Source of the DNA: an uncultured Spartobacteria bacterium
GTDB lineage: Bacteria; Verrucomicrobiota; Verrucomicrobiia; Chthoniobacterales; Terrimicrobiaceae
NCBI GenBank assembly: GCA_937960895.1
Contig: CALCJD010000045.1
Coordinates: 1 to 64,000 of the forward strand
Direction of reading: 5' to 3'
Length of the DNA: 64,000 bases
Shown here: positions 50,220-58,288 of the stretch, piece after piece
Position numbering within the stretch: the first letter of the stretch is position 1
How the letters are laid out: each line of letters opens with the position of its first letter
The notes under the pieces: model-generated
What the model was told of the DNA's origin: nothing
The model's input: the letters and a program-made list of their open reading frames with translations, nothing else
The model's database searches: none
Program-made: the position numbers and the translations under genes

Positions 50220-51178
50220 CGCACCCCCGCGGTTTTTTTCTGCGTGTAGCGAAGCACGGCCTCACCGGCCACGTTGACCAGCAGGGTGAGCGCCACCAGC
50301 AGGAGGGCGGCATACATCAGGGCGCTGACCTGGAGATCGGCGGCCTCGGCAAATTGATTGGCCAGCAGCCCGGCCAGCGTGCCCGCCGGCGAAAGGAGCG
50401 ACCAGCTCAACTTGGAGCTGTTGCCGATGAGCATGGCCACCGCCATCGTCTCACCCATCGCGCGTCCGAGGGCGAGAATCGTCGCCGCCACAATGCCCGG
50501 GGCGGCGGTCGGAAGAATGACGCGAAAAATCGCCTCCCACCGCGTGGACCCCAACGCGTAGGCCCCTTCGCGCAGGGTGCCGGGAACGGCGACCAGCGCC
50601 GTGCGCGAAATGGCGGTGATGGTGGGAAGGATCATGAGCGCCAGCACGAGGCTCGCGGTGAGCAGACTGTTTCCGTAGGCGGGTTTGCCGAAAAGGACGT
50701 TCAGCACCGGGATGTCCCTGAACGCCGCCACCGCCCAGAGGCCGAATTTCTGCACCAGCGGAATGACCACATATATGCCCCACAGGCCGTACACCACGCT
50801 GGGAATCGCGGCGAGCATCTCGACCGTGAAGCGCACCCCCTGGCGCACCGGCAGCGGAAGAAAATCCTCGCTGAGAAAAATCGCCACCGCCAGTCCCAGC
50901 GGCAGAGCCAGAAGCAGGGCAATCAGCGAACTGGACACGGTCCCGGCCAGAAAGGGCAGCACCCCAAACCGGTTTCGGCCCGGTTGCCACTTGTCCGAAG
51001 TGAGAAACTCGAGTCCGAACCTTCGGATCGCCGGCCACGCCTGCGCGGTGATTTCCCAAAGAATCCAGACCAGGGCGGCGACCGTGGCGGCCGCCGCCAG
51101 CCAGCAAAGCGCCCGAAAAAGGTCCGGTCCTTTGCGGAACTCCCTGAGGCCGCCGGATTGCAGCGCGGAATCGGGCAT
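50216..51178 (-). CDS. pstC: Phosphate ABC transporter permease PstC
   Basis: A 320-residue inner-membrane permease. Typical PstC segments are DKWQPGRNRFGVLPFLAGTV, VEMLAAIPSVVYGLWGIYVV, and the EAA-like loop AVPGTLREGAYALGSTRWEAIFRVILP, followed by ILALGRAMGETMAVAMLIGN. About six TM helices are expected. The length is typical (about 300-320). It starts 18 bases after pstS and overlaps pstA by 4 bases. Confidence 0.96.
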   Translation of the reverse strand: MPDSALQSGGLREFRKGPDLFRALCWLAAAATVAALVWILWEITAQAWPAIRRFGLEFLTSDKWQPGRNRFGVLPFLAGTVSSSLIALLLALPLGLAVAIFLSEDFLPLPVRQGVRFTVEMLAAIPSVVYGLWGIYVVIPLVQKFGLWAVAAFRDIPVLNVLFGKPAYGNSLLTASLVLALMILPTITAISRTALVAVPGTLREGAYALGSTRWEAIFRVILPTAAPGIVAATILALGRAMGETMAVAMLIGNSSKLSWSLLSPAGTLAGLLANQFAEAADLQVSALMYAALLLVALTLLVNVAGEAVLRYTQKKTAGVR

Positions 51179-51196
51179 CTTGGAGCGAATCGAACG

Positions 51197-52210
51197 TTAT
51201 TGGACCGATTCCAGGGCCGCCCGGCATTTTTCGACGACCGGGGGCGGGAGCGGAATGTATCCCAGCTCCGGAGCCACCTTCTGGCCCTCGGTGAGGCCGT
51301 AGGTGACAAAATCCTTCAGGGCCTTCCGTTTTCCGGCGTCGGGATATTCCTTGTAGAGCAGGAGCCAGGTGAAGGTGACGATGGGGTAATCCTCCGGGCC
51401 CTCGGGATCGTCGAGCCAAACCCGCAGGTCGGCGGGCAGCTCGGCGCCGGCCAGGGTCGCCGCGCCGCTTTCCGGCGTCGGTTTCACAAACCGGCCGCTC
51501 CTGTTCTGCAGGGCCGCCATGGAGAGTTTGTTGTGCTCCGCGAAACCATATTCCACATAACCGACCGCGCCGGGCGTCTGCTTGACCAGGGCGGTGACCC
51601 CTTCGTTCCCCTTGCCCCCCACGCCCACCGGCCAGGCATCGGTGGATTTGTCCACGCCGACCTGCTCACGGAATTCCGGACTGATCGCCGCCAGATGCCT
51701 GCTGAACACATAGGTCGTGCCGCTGCCGTCCGAACGCTTGGCCACATTGACCGGCAGGGCGGGAAGTTCCACCCCCGGATTGTCGCGGACAATCAACGGA
51801 TCGTTCCAGGTTGTGATTTTGCCGAGAAAAATCCCCGCCAGCGCCTCACGGGACAACTTCAGATCCTGCACCCCCGGCAGATTGTAAGCCACCACAATGC
51901 TGCCCGCCGTGGCCGGCAGGAGCGTCACGCCCTGTTTCACCTTGGTCATCTCCTCATCCGTCATGGCCGCATCGCTCGCCCCGAAATCCACCGTCCCCTG
52001 CATGAATTGCTTCACCCCGGCCCCGGAGCCGACCGATTGATAATTCACCTGCACGGACGGCTCCCCCTTTCGGAAGTCCGCCGACCAGCGTTGATACAGC
52101 GGGGCGGGAAAACTGGCGCCTGCCCCCGTGAGTTTCTGGGCCTGCGCCGAAGCAGCCGGGATTCCCACAACAGCCATCACAGCACAGGGCAAAAGAGCGG
52201 AAATTTTCAT
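51197..52210 (-). CDS. pstS: Phosphate-binding periplasmic protein PstS
   Basis: A 337-residue periplasmic binding protein with a signal peptide (MKISALLPCAVMAVVGIPAASA, cleavage near residue 22-25). The phosphate-binding motifs are LTGAGASFPAPLYQRW, YQSVGSGAGVKQFMQGTVDFGASDAAMTD and KRSDGSGTTYVFSRHL. IVTFTWLLLYKEYPD and VTYGLTEGQK near the end are also PstS-like. It captures phosphate for PstCAB. The ATG at 52210 begins the signal peptide. It is the first gene of the operon, 105 bases after hemC on the same strand. I find no convincing Pho box. Confidence 0.96.
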   Translation of the reverse strand: MKISALLPCAVMAVVGIPAASAQAQKLTGAGASFPAPLYQRWSADFRKGEPSVQVNYQSVGSGAGVKQFMQGTVDFGASDAAMTDEEMTKVKQGVTLLPATAGSIVVAYNLPGVQDLKLSREALAGIFLGKITTWNDPLIVRDNPGVELPALPVNVAKRSDGSGTTYVFSRHLAAISPEFREQVGVDKSTDAWPVGVGGKGNEGVTALVKQTPGAVGYVEYGFAEHNKLSMAALQNRSGRFVKPTPESGAATLAGAELPADLRVWLDDPEGPEDYPIVTFTWLLLYKEYPDAGKRKALKDFVTYGLTEGQKVAPELGYIPLPPPVVEKCRAALESVQ

Positions 52211-52315
52211 AAGTTTCGCGTGTCGGAGCCCATTGAACCGCCAAACCGCCCCGCACCCAAAGACCATTTTGTGAATTTTCCGTAACACAGCCCGCATTTG
52301 CCCGATCCCGGACTC

Positions 52316-53155
52316 TCACCCGTTCCCGACCCGGGTTCCCGGGGGGTCGTCGGATTCCCAAAACGTCCGCACCGACAGCCGGCCGTTTTCCATCACGGCC
52401 AGCGCCGCAAAAGGCAGGCTGCACCCTCCGCCCAGTTCGTGCAGCAGGCGGCGTTCCTCCCCGACGCAGAGCGCGGTTTCCTCATGATGCACGGCGCGCA
52501 AAAGCCGGAGGGTCGCGGTGTCGTCGGCGCGGCATTCCACGGCGAGGGCGCCCTGACCGGGGGCGGGAAGAATTTCCGGGACGACCGTGACATGGAGGCC
52601 GGGAGGAACGACGCCGGGACCGAGACGGTCCAATCCGGCCTGCGCCAGCAAAAGCGCGTGCAGGGACGGGTCGTCCGCCAGTTTGCGCAGGCGGGTGGGC
52701 ACATTCCCCCGGATGTCCGCAACCCGAAGGTCGGACCGCAACCGCAGCAACTGGGCCTTGCGGCGCGGACTCGATGTGGCCACGCAGGCCCCGGGGGGCA
52801 GACCGGCGAGGCCTCCGGGGGTCTTGGAAACCAGGGTGTCCGAGGGATCGGCCCGCCGGAGAATGGCGCCGAGGGTCAGGCCCGCCGGCTGCTCGGTGGG
52901 CAGGTCCTTGAGGCTGTGGACGGCGGCGTCGATGGTGCGCGCGAGCAGGGCGTCCTCAAGTTCCTTGGTGAAGAGTCCCTTTCCCAGCGCCCCCGGCGCG
53001 GAGAGGCTGACATCCAGCCGGCGATCGCCGGAGGTTTGAATGATCCGCGTTTCCACAACGAGCCCGGGATGGGCCGCGCGGAGGGCGTCCGCCACGAGGC
53101 GGGTCTGGGTCAGGGCAAGATCGCTGCCGCGCGTGCCGAGCCGGATCGGGTTCAT
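52316..53155 (-). CDS. hemC: Hydroxymethylbilane synthase, short C-terminus
   Basis: A 279-residue porphobilinogen deaminase, which joins four porphobilinogens into hydroxymethylbilane. Domain 1 has RLGTRGSDLALTQTRLVADAL and GKGLFTKELEDALL, followed by DAAVHSLKDLPTEQP. The dipyrromethane cofactor Cys is C245 in ELGGGCSLPF. Family members usually carry about 65-70 residues after this Cys; here only 34 remain (ending ...PPGTRVGNG), so domain 3 is cut short. No continuation is seen in the other frames. All catalytic residues I can place, including the Asp in DAAVHSLKDLP, are present, so activity remains plausible. The start overlaps the hemA stop (ATGA). Confidence 0.92.
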   Translation of the reverse strand: MNPIRLGTRGSDLALTQTRLVADALRAAHPGLVVETRIIQTSGDRRLDVSLSAPGALGKGLFTKELEDALLARTIDAAVHSLKDLPTEQPAGLTLGAILRRADPSDTLVSKTPGGLAGLPPGACVATSSPRRKAQLLRLRSDLRVADIRGNVPTRLRKLADDPSLHALLLAQAGLDRLGPGVVPPGLHVTVVPEILPAPGQGALAVECRADDTATLRLLRAVHHEETALCVGEERRLLHELGGGCSLPFAALAVMENGRLSVRTFWESDDPPGTRVGNG

Positions 53156-54171
53156 CGGGCAATTTCCTGGCGTTGGTGCAACCACCTCACGAAGGCGTCG
53201 GCGTGGTCGGAAATCATCTGCTCGCACCGCAGCAGGTCGCCGCGCCGGATGGCGAGGGATTCGCGGACGATGCCCTCGAGCGAATCGATGTCGTAAAGAA
53301 AAACCCCCTCCAGTTCGCCCACCGCCGGCTCGACATCGCGGGGCACGGCCAGGTCGATGAGGAACAGCGGACGGCCGCCCCGGCTCTGCAGCAGGGGCGC
53401 CAGTCGCTCCCGGGTGATGATCGCCCGCGGCGCCGCCGTGGAACAGATCAGGATGTCCACCTCGGCAAAGGCCCGGTGCCACTCGTCAAAATGCAGGGCG
53501 CGCCCGCCGATCTCCTCCGCAATGCGGGCGGCGCGGTCATAGGTGCGGTTGGAAACCATGACCGTGCGCACGCCCCGCGAGACCAGGCTGCGTGCGGTGC
53601 GCTCGCTGGTTTCGCCCGCGCCGAGGATCATGACACAGCGCCCCGAGAGGTCGCCGAAGATTTTCCCGGCCAGATCCACCGCCACCGCCCCCACCGAGGT
53701 CGCTCCGCGGGTGATGAGGGTTTCGGTGCGCACGTGCTTGGCCACGCGGAAGGCATGCTGGAAGAGCTTGTGCAGTTCGGTCGTGACGGCCCCGCACTCG
53801 ACGGCCGCGGCGTAGGCCCTTTTGACCTGACCGAGGATTTCGGTCTCCCCCAGCACCATCGAATCAAGTCCGCAAACAACGCGAAAGAGATGGTGCACGC
53901 TGCGCAGCGTGTCGTGAAAATACAACGGCGCCTCGCATCCGGTCCGCACCCGCAGCAGATTTCTGAGCCCCTCGAAAGTGTGCACCGGACAAACCCCGGC
54001 CGTGTAAAATTCCACACGGTTGCAGGTGGAGACAACGACGGCTCCCGCCACCCCGTCGATGCCGCGGACCGCCTCCAGGGTTTCCTCCATGCGGGCGGCA
54101 CCCACGGCAAAACGCTCCCGGACCTCCACCGGGGCGTTCTGATGATTCAGGCCGGCGCAAAAGATGTTCAT
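53152..54171 (-). CDS. hemA: Glutamyl-tRNA reductase
   Basis: A 339-residue enzyme of the C5 pathway; it reduces glutamyl-tRNA to glutamate-1-semialdehyde, the first committed step to haem. The catalytic Cys50 lies in VSTCNRVEFY. GLDSMVLGETEILGQVKRAY, then the NADPH-binding MILGAGETSERTARSL and VSNRT, are typical. FLIDLAVPRDVEPAV is the later conserved segment. The usual length is about 410-430; here the C-terminal dimerisation helices are much reduced, ending soon after IRRGDLLRCEQMISDHADAF. It is translationally coupled to hemC (ATGA overlap). No hemL or hemB is present in the window. Confidence 0.94.
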   Translation of the reverse strand: MNIFCAGLNHQNAPVEVRERFAVGAARMEETLEAVRGIDGVAGAVVVSTCNRVEFYTAGVCPVHTFEGLRNLLRVRTGCEAPLYFHDTLRSVHHLFRVVCGLDSMVLGETEILGQVKRAYAAAVECGAVTTELHKLFQHAFRVAKHVRTETLITRGATSVGAVAVDLAGKIFGDLSGRCVMILGAGETSERTARSLVSRGVRTVMVSNRTYDRAARIAEEIGGRALHFDEWHRAFAEVDILICSTAAPRAIITRERLAPLLQSRGGRPLFLIDLAVPRDVEPAVGELEGVFLYDIDSLEGIVRESLAIRRGDLLRCEQMISDHADAFVRWLHQRQEIAR

Positions 54172-54314
54172 GGCTCTCCGGACCGTCCGTGCCCGCGGAC
54201 GCGCGCCGGCTGCGGGGCCGGACGGCGGGTCGTTGCAACAGGGAAGCGGTCCATCAAATCATCCATCTTGTGAAAAGCATCGCCCGGCGTCGAGCGGCGG
54301 TTTACATTCGGCGA

Positions 54315-54998
54315 ATGCGCCGGATCGTCAACCTTTTCGCCCGCGGAGGAAACGGCCTGCTGCTCACCCTCGGCCTGGTCAGCGTCGCCGCCGCCCAGGT
54401 GGCCCCGCTTCCGGAACACCATCTGGTGAACGCGCTGTCGATTCAACCCCCGCCGCTGCAGGAGGTGCGCTACGCCACACCCTACAATTTCACCGGCCGC
54501 GTCCTCTATCCGTTCCCCGCCGTGTTCCTGCACAAGGACGCCGCCGAGGCCCTCCAGAAGGTCCAGCAGGAACTCGCCGCGGAGGGACTCGGACTCAAGA
54601 TCTACGACGGATACCGTCCGCTTCACGTGCAGGGCCTGATGTGGGAGGCCGTGCCGGATGAACGGTACGTCTCGGATCCCTCCAAGAGCCGCGGACGCCA
54701 CACCCGCGGCGTGGCGGTGGATGTGACCCTCGTGGACCGTCATGGCAACGAACTCGCCATGCCGACACCCTACGACGATTTTTCCGAACGCGCCCACCGG
54801 TCCGCGGCGGCCACCTGGACCCCCGAACAGCGCGCGAACGTCGAAAAACTCGAAGCCGTCATGAAAAAGCACGGCTTTGAGCCCTTTCCGTTTGAATGGT
54901 GGCATTACGACCTCCGCAACTGGCAAAAATACCCCCCTCTCAACATCGGTTTTGAAGACCTGCGCCGGGGCGTCCGGGTGGCCGAACCGGTGCCCTGA
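54315..54998 (+). CDS. Secreted D-alanyl-D-alanine dipeptidase (VanX/DdpX type, M15D)
   Basis: A 227-residue zinc peptidase of the M15D family. A signal peptide-like segment (residues about 10-27, GGNGLLLTLGLVSVAAAQ) precedes the mature domain. The VanX motifs are complete: IYDGYRP with R101, the zinc ligands H129 and D136 in SRGRHTRGVAVDV, and the general base and zinc ligand E194 and H197 in EWWHYDL. It hydrolyses D-Ala-D-Ala, probably from murein turnover. In Gram-negative bacteria such proteins more likely serve recycling than vancomycin resistance, and no vanHA-type genes are present. It is divergent from hemA. Confidence 0.93.
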   Translation: MRRIVNLFARGGNGLLLTLGLVSVAAAQVAPLPEHHLVNALSIQPPPLQEVRYATPYNFTGRVLYPFPAVFLHKDAAEALQKVQQELAAEGLGLKIYDGYRPLHVQGLMWEAVPDERYVSDPSKSRGRHTRGVAVDVTLVDRHGNELAMPTPYDDFSERAHRSAAATWTPEQRANVEKLEAVMKKHGFEPFPFEWWHYDLRNWQKYPPLNIGFEDLRRGVRVAEPVP

Positions 54999-55051
54999 CC
55001 GCGCAGGATTTTTGACACCGCGGCCCGGGCCGCATAGGATGCCGCGCCCGC

Positions 55052-56446
55052 ATGTCCATACGTTTTTTCAACACCCTCACGCGACAGGTCGAAGAGTTTC
55101 AGCCGCTCGAGCCCGGAAGGGTGCGCATGTACACGTGCGGTCCGACCGTTTACAACTACGCGCACATTGGCAATTTCCGCGCCTACGTCTTTGAGGACCT
55201 GCTCCAGCGTCATCTGGAGTTTCGCGGCCACCAGGTCGAGCGGGTGATGAACCTCACCGATGTGGACGACAAGACCATCCGCGGCTGCCGGGCCCAGGGC
55301 GTGCCGCTCGCGGAGTTCACCAAACCCTACAAGGAGGCCTTTTTCCAGGATCTCGCCACCCTGCGCATCAAGCCGGCCACCCATTTCCCCGAAGCCACCG
55401 CCGAGCGTTACATCCGGCGCATGATCGAAATGATCGCGACCCTGATCGAGCGGGGACATGCCTACCGGGCGGAGGACGGATCGGTTTATTTCCGCATCCG
55501 CAGCTTCCCGAAATACGGCCAACTCGCCCACTTCAACCTCGACGAACTCCAGCCGTCGGGGCGCGTGCGCAGCGACGAGTATGAGAAGGAACAAATCGGC
55601 GACTTCGCCCTGTGGAAGGCCTGGGACGAGGCCGACGGCGACGTCGCCTGGGAGAGTCCCTGGGGACGCGGACGCCCGGGCTGGCACATCGAGTGCAGCG
55701 CCATGGCGACGGGGATTCTCGGTCCGCAGGTGGACATTCACTGCGGCGGCGAGGACAACATTTTTCCCCACCACGAGGCGGAGATCGCGCAAAGCGAATG
55801 CGTGACCGGCCAGCCCTTTGTGAAGCTCTGGATGCACTGCAGGCACCTCCAGGTGGAGGGCAAAAAGATGTCCAAGAGCGAGGGCAACTTCTACACCCTG
55901 CGCGACCTGCTCGAAAAGGGATACTCCGGCCGCGAGGTGCGTTACGTGCTGCTTTCGGTGAAATACCGCGAGCCGCTCAACTTCACCTTCGAAAGCCTTG
56001 ACGCCGCCCGCAAGGCCCTCACGCGTTACGACGAATGGTCCCGCCGCCTCAACGAGGCGCCGGCCGCCGCGCCCGAACCCCTGCCGTCCGCGATCGACCT
56101 CGAACGCTTTGGCGCCGCGCTGGATGACGATTTGAATTTCTCCGCGGCCCTCGGGGCGCTTTTTGACATCGTTCGCGAAACCAACCGCCTGCTCGATGCC
56201 GGCCAGCTCACGGCCGGACAGATCCGGACCCTGCGCGACTGGCGCGACCGCATCGAAACCGTCACCGCCTTCCAGGCCGAGGAAGAGGGGATTCCCGCGG
56301 AGGTTCAGGAAATTCTGGTCCGCCGCGCGGCCGCCCGCGCCGCGAAGGACTGGAAGGCCAGCGACACCCTGCGCGACGAACTGCTGGCCCTCGGCTGGCA
56401 GGTGAAGGACACCAAGGAGGGCCAGAAAGTCACCCGCAGGAGTTGA
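55052..56446 (+). CDS. cysS: Cysteinyl-tRNA synthetase
   Basis: A 464-residue class I aminoacyl-tRNA synthetase. C29 in YTCGPTVYNYAHIGN is a zinc ligand and H38-I-G-N41 is the HIGH-type motif. The KMSKS motif is K272-M-S-K-S276 in GKKMSKSEGNF. GWHIECSAMA, IHCGGEDNIFPHHEAEIAQSE and NLTDVDDKTI are standard CysRS segments that complete the zinc site and active site. The C-terminal anticodon-binding domain (from about 330) is present. The length is typical. It lies 53 bases after the dipeptidase gene. Confidence 0.98.
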   Translation: MSIRFFNTLTRQVEEFQPLEPGRVRMYTCGPTVYNYAHIGNFRAYVFEDLLQRHLEFRGHQVERVMNLTDVDDKTIRGCRAQGVPLAEFTKPYKEAFFQDLATLRIKPATHFPEATAERYIRRMIEMIATLIERGHAYRAEDGSVYFRIRSFPKYGQLAHFNLDELQPSGRVRSDEYEKEQIGDFALWKAWDEADGDVAWESPWGRGRPGWHIECSAMATGILGPQVDIHCGGEDNIFPHHEAEIAQSECVTGQPFVKLWMHCRHLQVEGKKMSKSEGNFYTLRDLLEKGYSGREVRYVLLSVKYREPLNFTFESLDAARKALTRYDEWSRRLNEAPAAAPEPLPSAIDLERFGAALDDDLNFSAALGALFDIVRETNRLLDAGQLTAGQIRTLRDWRDRIETVTAFQAEEEGIPAEVQEILVRRAAARAAKDWKASDTLRDELLALGWQVKDTKEGQKVTRRS

Positions 56447-56826
56447 CCGTGACCGGACACGGTTTCCCGCTCCCCAGCCGTTCCGAACACGGCATCGCTT
56501 TGGCCGGCCCATGGCGTCCAGAGGCGGACGATCCTGGCGTTCTTTTGGACGCTGAACGCCTTCACGGCGGATGAAAAAAGGTCGTCCCTCCTTTCTTTGA
56601 CATTCGTCCTGATTGCGGGAGTGCGCTCCTGCCGTCATCATCAAACCGCCGGGCGGCAGCGAATTCGACGCGAACATCAGCCGGATGGACGTGTTCGGCC
56701 AGCCCATGGGGAAATGAAACCATCCAATCCCTAGGTGAGCGAAGACAAACGGTCGTTTGAGTTCCGGTCGAATCTTTTTGCAAACCGCGACACTTTTAAG
56801 TTTTTTGGGCAGCACGCTGTAGCGCT
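56447..56826. other. Intergenic region between cysS and the beta-helix gene
   Basis: About 380 bases without a supported gene. The stretch 56613-56717 is open in one frame (ending ...MDVFGQPMGK) and has no start codon of its own, so it may be a gene remnant or chance. An A+T-richer zone at about 56770-56815 (TTTTTGCAAA..., ACTTTTAAGTTTTTT) is the likely promoter region for the downstream gene. A small ORF begins at 56827. I see no tRNA or long repeat. Confidence 0.45.
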
Positions 56827-56916
56827 ATGAGAAAGGGTCAACATGTTGGGGAAATCCAGGTCGACACGCTGTCTTCGAATGGGGCGGTGACCTTCCCTCC
56901 GGCGGCCGGACAATGA
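56827..56916 (+). CDS. Possible 29-residue upstream ORF coupled to the beta-helix gene
   Basis: ATG at 56827 opens a 29-codon frame (MRKGQHVGEIQVDTLSSNGA...) whose TGA (56914-56916) overlaps the next gene's ATG (56913) as ATGA. That arrangement could couple translation of the two. The codons are less G+C-biased than those of the neighbours (AGA, GGT, CAA, CAT, GTT), so it may be non-coding or newly arisen. No homology is known to me. Confidence 0.3.
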   Translation: MRKGQHVGEIQVDTLSSNGAVTFPPAAGQ

Positions 56917-57599
56917 TGATGTTTGCTCCACAGAAATACCTCGACCTCTCGCACACCGAACACCGCGTCATTTTCGACAATGTCGAAAACGTCTGGCAGG
57001 CCCTGCCAAAGATCGCGGCCTATCTGCAGTTCCGCCTCAAACCGGCCATCCACGGCCGACTGATCGGCAAGCCCTTCATCAGCACGGCGGTCTTTGTCGG
57101 TCAGGGCACCGTGATCGAGCACGGTGCCATGATCAAGGGACCGGCTTGGATCGGTGAAAACTGCGAAATCCGCAACGGCTGCTACATCCGGGAAAACGTC
57201 ATCATCGGCAACGGCGTGGTGGCGGGAAACTCCTGCGAGTTCAAAAACTGCCTCGTTTTCGACGAAGCCCAGGTGCCGCACTTCAACTACGTCGGCGACT
57301 CCATCCTCGGCTACAAGGCCCATCTGGGAGCCGGAGTGATCCTTTCGAACGTCAAACTCGACAAAACCGAGGTGATGGTGACCGGACCGGATGGAAAAAC
57401 GATCCCCAGCGGACTGCGCAAATTCGGCGCCGTCGTGGGCGACCACGCCGAAGTGGGCTGCAACAGCGTGTTGTCACCGGGCTCGGTCATCGGCCGCCAT
57501 TCGATCCTCTATCCCGGCACCCAATGGCGCGGGGTACTGGGCGAGGCGCAGATCGCCAAGACCCGCCAGCAGATCGAAATCGTACCCCGGCGGGTTTGA
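56913..57599 (+). CDS. Left-handed beta-helix protein resembling the C-terminal domain of GlmU
   Basis: A 228-residue protein with hexapeptide repeats: residues about 55-110 (AVFVGQGTVIEHGAMIKGPAWIGENCEIRNG) and about 125-150, then a last set near 165-205 (GAVVGDHAEVGCNSVLSPGSVIG). The stretch VPHFNYVGDSILGYKAHLGAG resembles the GlmU acetyltransferase segment in which a His acts as base; H123 takes that place. The N-terminal nucleotidyltransferase domain of GlmU is absent. It may be an acyltransferase on a nucleotide sugar, or a structural homologue. The annotation as UDP-N-acetylglucosamine diphosphorylase often given to such proteins would be misleading here. The start is 56913; ATGs at 56916 and 56919 are also possible only if shifted by one codon each. 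Confidence 0.82.
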   Translation: MMMFAPQKYLDLSHTEHRVIFDNVENVWQALPKIAAYLQFRLKPAIHGRLIGKPFISTAVFVGQGTVIEHGAMIKGPAWIGENCEIRNGCYIRENVIIGNGVVAGNSCEFKNCLVFDEAQVPHFNYVGDSILGYKAHLGAGVILSNVKLDKTEVMVTGPDGKTIPSGLRKFGAVVGDHAEVGCNSVLSPGSVIGRHSILYPGTQWRGVLGEAQIAKTRQQIEIVPRRV

Positions 57600-57655
57600 T
57601 CCGCCCGGCGGCGCATCTGGCGACCGGGCCGGGGTCAACGCCCCGCTTCCGGCCC

Positions 57656-58177
57656 TCAATCCTTCCAGTCGTATTTCTTCGCGACGGAACTCGGAACGGC
57701 GTATTCGCCGATCATCTTGCCGTCCGCATATGCCCGAATCCAGACACCGGCCACCCGATCCCGGGCCCGGTTGGACGCGCCGGTTGTATAAACATACCCC
57801 GCATCCAGTTCCTCGGTGGTCAGTGTGAAGGGTTTGGTTTCGAAGGAGACCGACTGATGGGGGCCCAGATTTGTCAAGGTTTCGCTCCCGCGATGGACAA
57901 CGGGGATGGCCTTTTCGGTGCTGCCGCCCATTTCGTCGGCCAGGTAAATCGCGTATTTCACCTGCACCTCGGGAATTGCGGTGAAGCGTTTGTTTTGGAC
58001 GGTCACCTGATAAATCAGGGCCTTGGTCTTGACGGTCACCGGTCCCCCGACACGACTTTTTTGCTCATCCACCTTCTTGCGGTTGGCCGTAATTTGCACA
58101 TCCTGAATCTGCGCAAACACAGGGGTCGCCATAACCAAAAGAAAGCCAACAAGTTTTGAAAGTCCTGAGATTTTCAT
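57656..58177 (-). CDS. Secreted protein of unknown function
   Basis: A 173-residue protein with a signal peptide (basic start MKISGLSK, then LVGFLLVMATPVFA, cleavage near residue 22). The mature part is beta-rich and begins IQDVQITANRKKVDEQKSRVG. It contains KTKALIYQVTVQNKRFTAIPEVQVKYAIYL and a later GVWIRAYADGKMIGEYAVPS, which look like an immunoglobulin-like strand pattern. I recognise no family and can give no function. It is convergent with the beta-helix gene and divergent from the saccharopine dehydrogenase gene, with 111 bases between starts. Confidence 0.8.
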   Translation of the reverse strand: MKISGLSKLVGFLLVMATPVFAQIQDVQITANRKKVDEQKSRVGGPVTVKTKALIYQVTVQNKRFTAIPEVQVKYAIYLADEMGGSTEKAIPVVHRGSETLTNLGPHQSVSFETKPFTLTTEELDAGYVYTTGASNRARDRVAGVWIRAYADGKMIGEYAVPSSVAKKYDWKD

Positions 58178-58288
58178 AAGGGGCAGTGTCCCTTTTGGGG
58201 CCCCAAGTGTCGAGGCGGAAAGTCCGGCTCACTTGCCTTGCAGCGGCTTCGAGACTAAGTTGTTTCAACCGCCTGCGGGCGGGAACTT

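Noticed and set aside
52211..52320. Pho box upstream of pstS
   Set aside because: A CTGTGTTACGG...TTCACA stretch on the minus strand is only a loose match to the paired CTGTCAT repeats, so no regulator site is claimed.
54315..54998. Vancomycin resistance locus around the VanX-type gene
   Set aside because: There is no VanH, VanA ligase or VanRS homologue nearby, and the protein is exported, which fits murein turnover better.
56613..56717. Truncated coding remnant between cysS and the beta-helix gene
   Set aside because: The frame looks mildly coding (ends MDVFGQPMGK) but has no start and no recognised family, so it is only mentioned in the intergenic entry.
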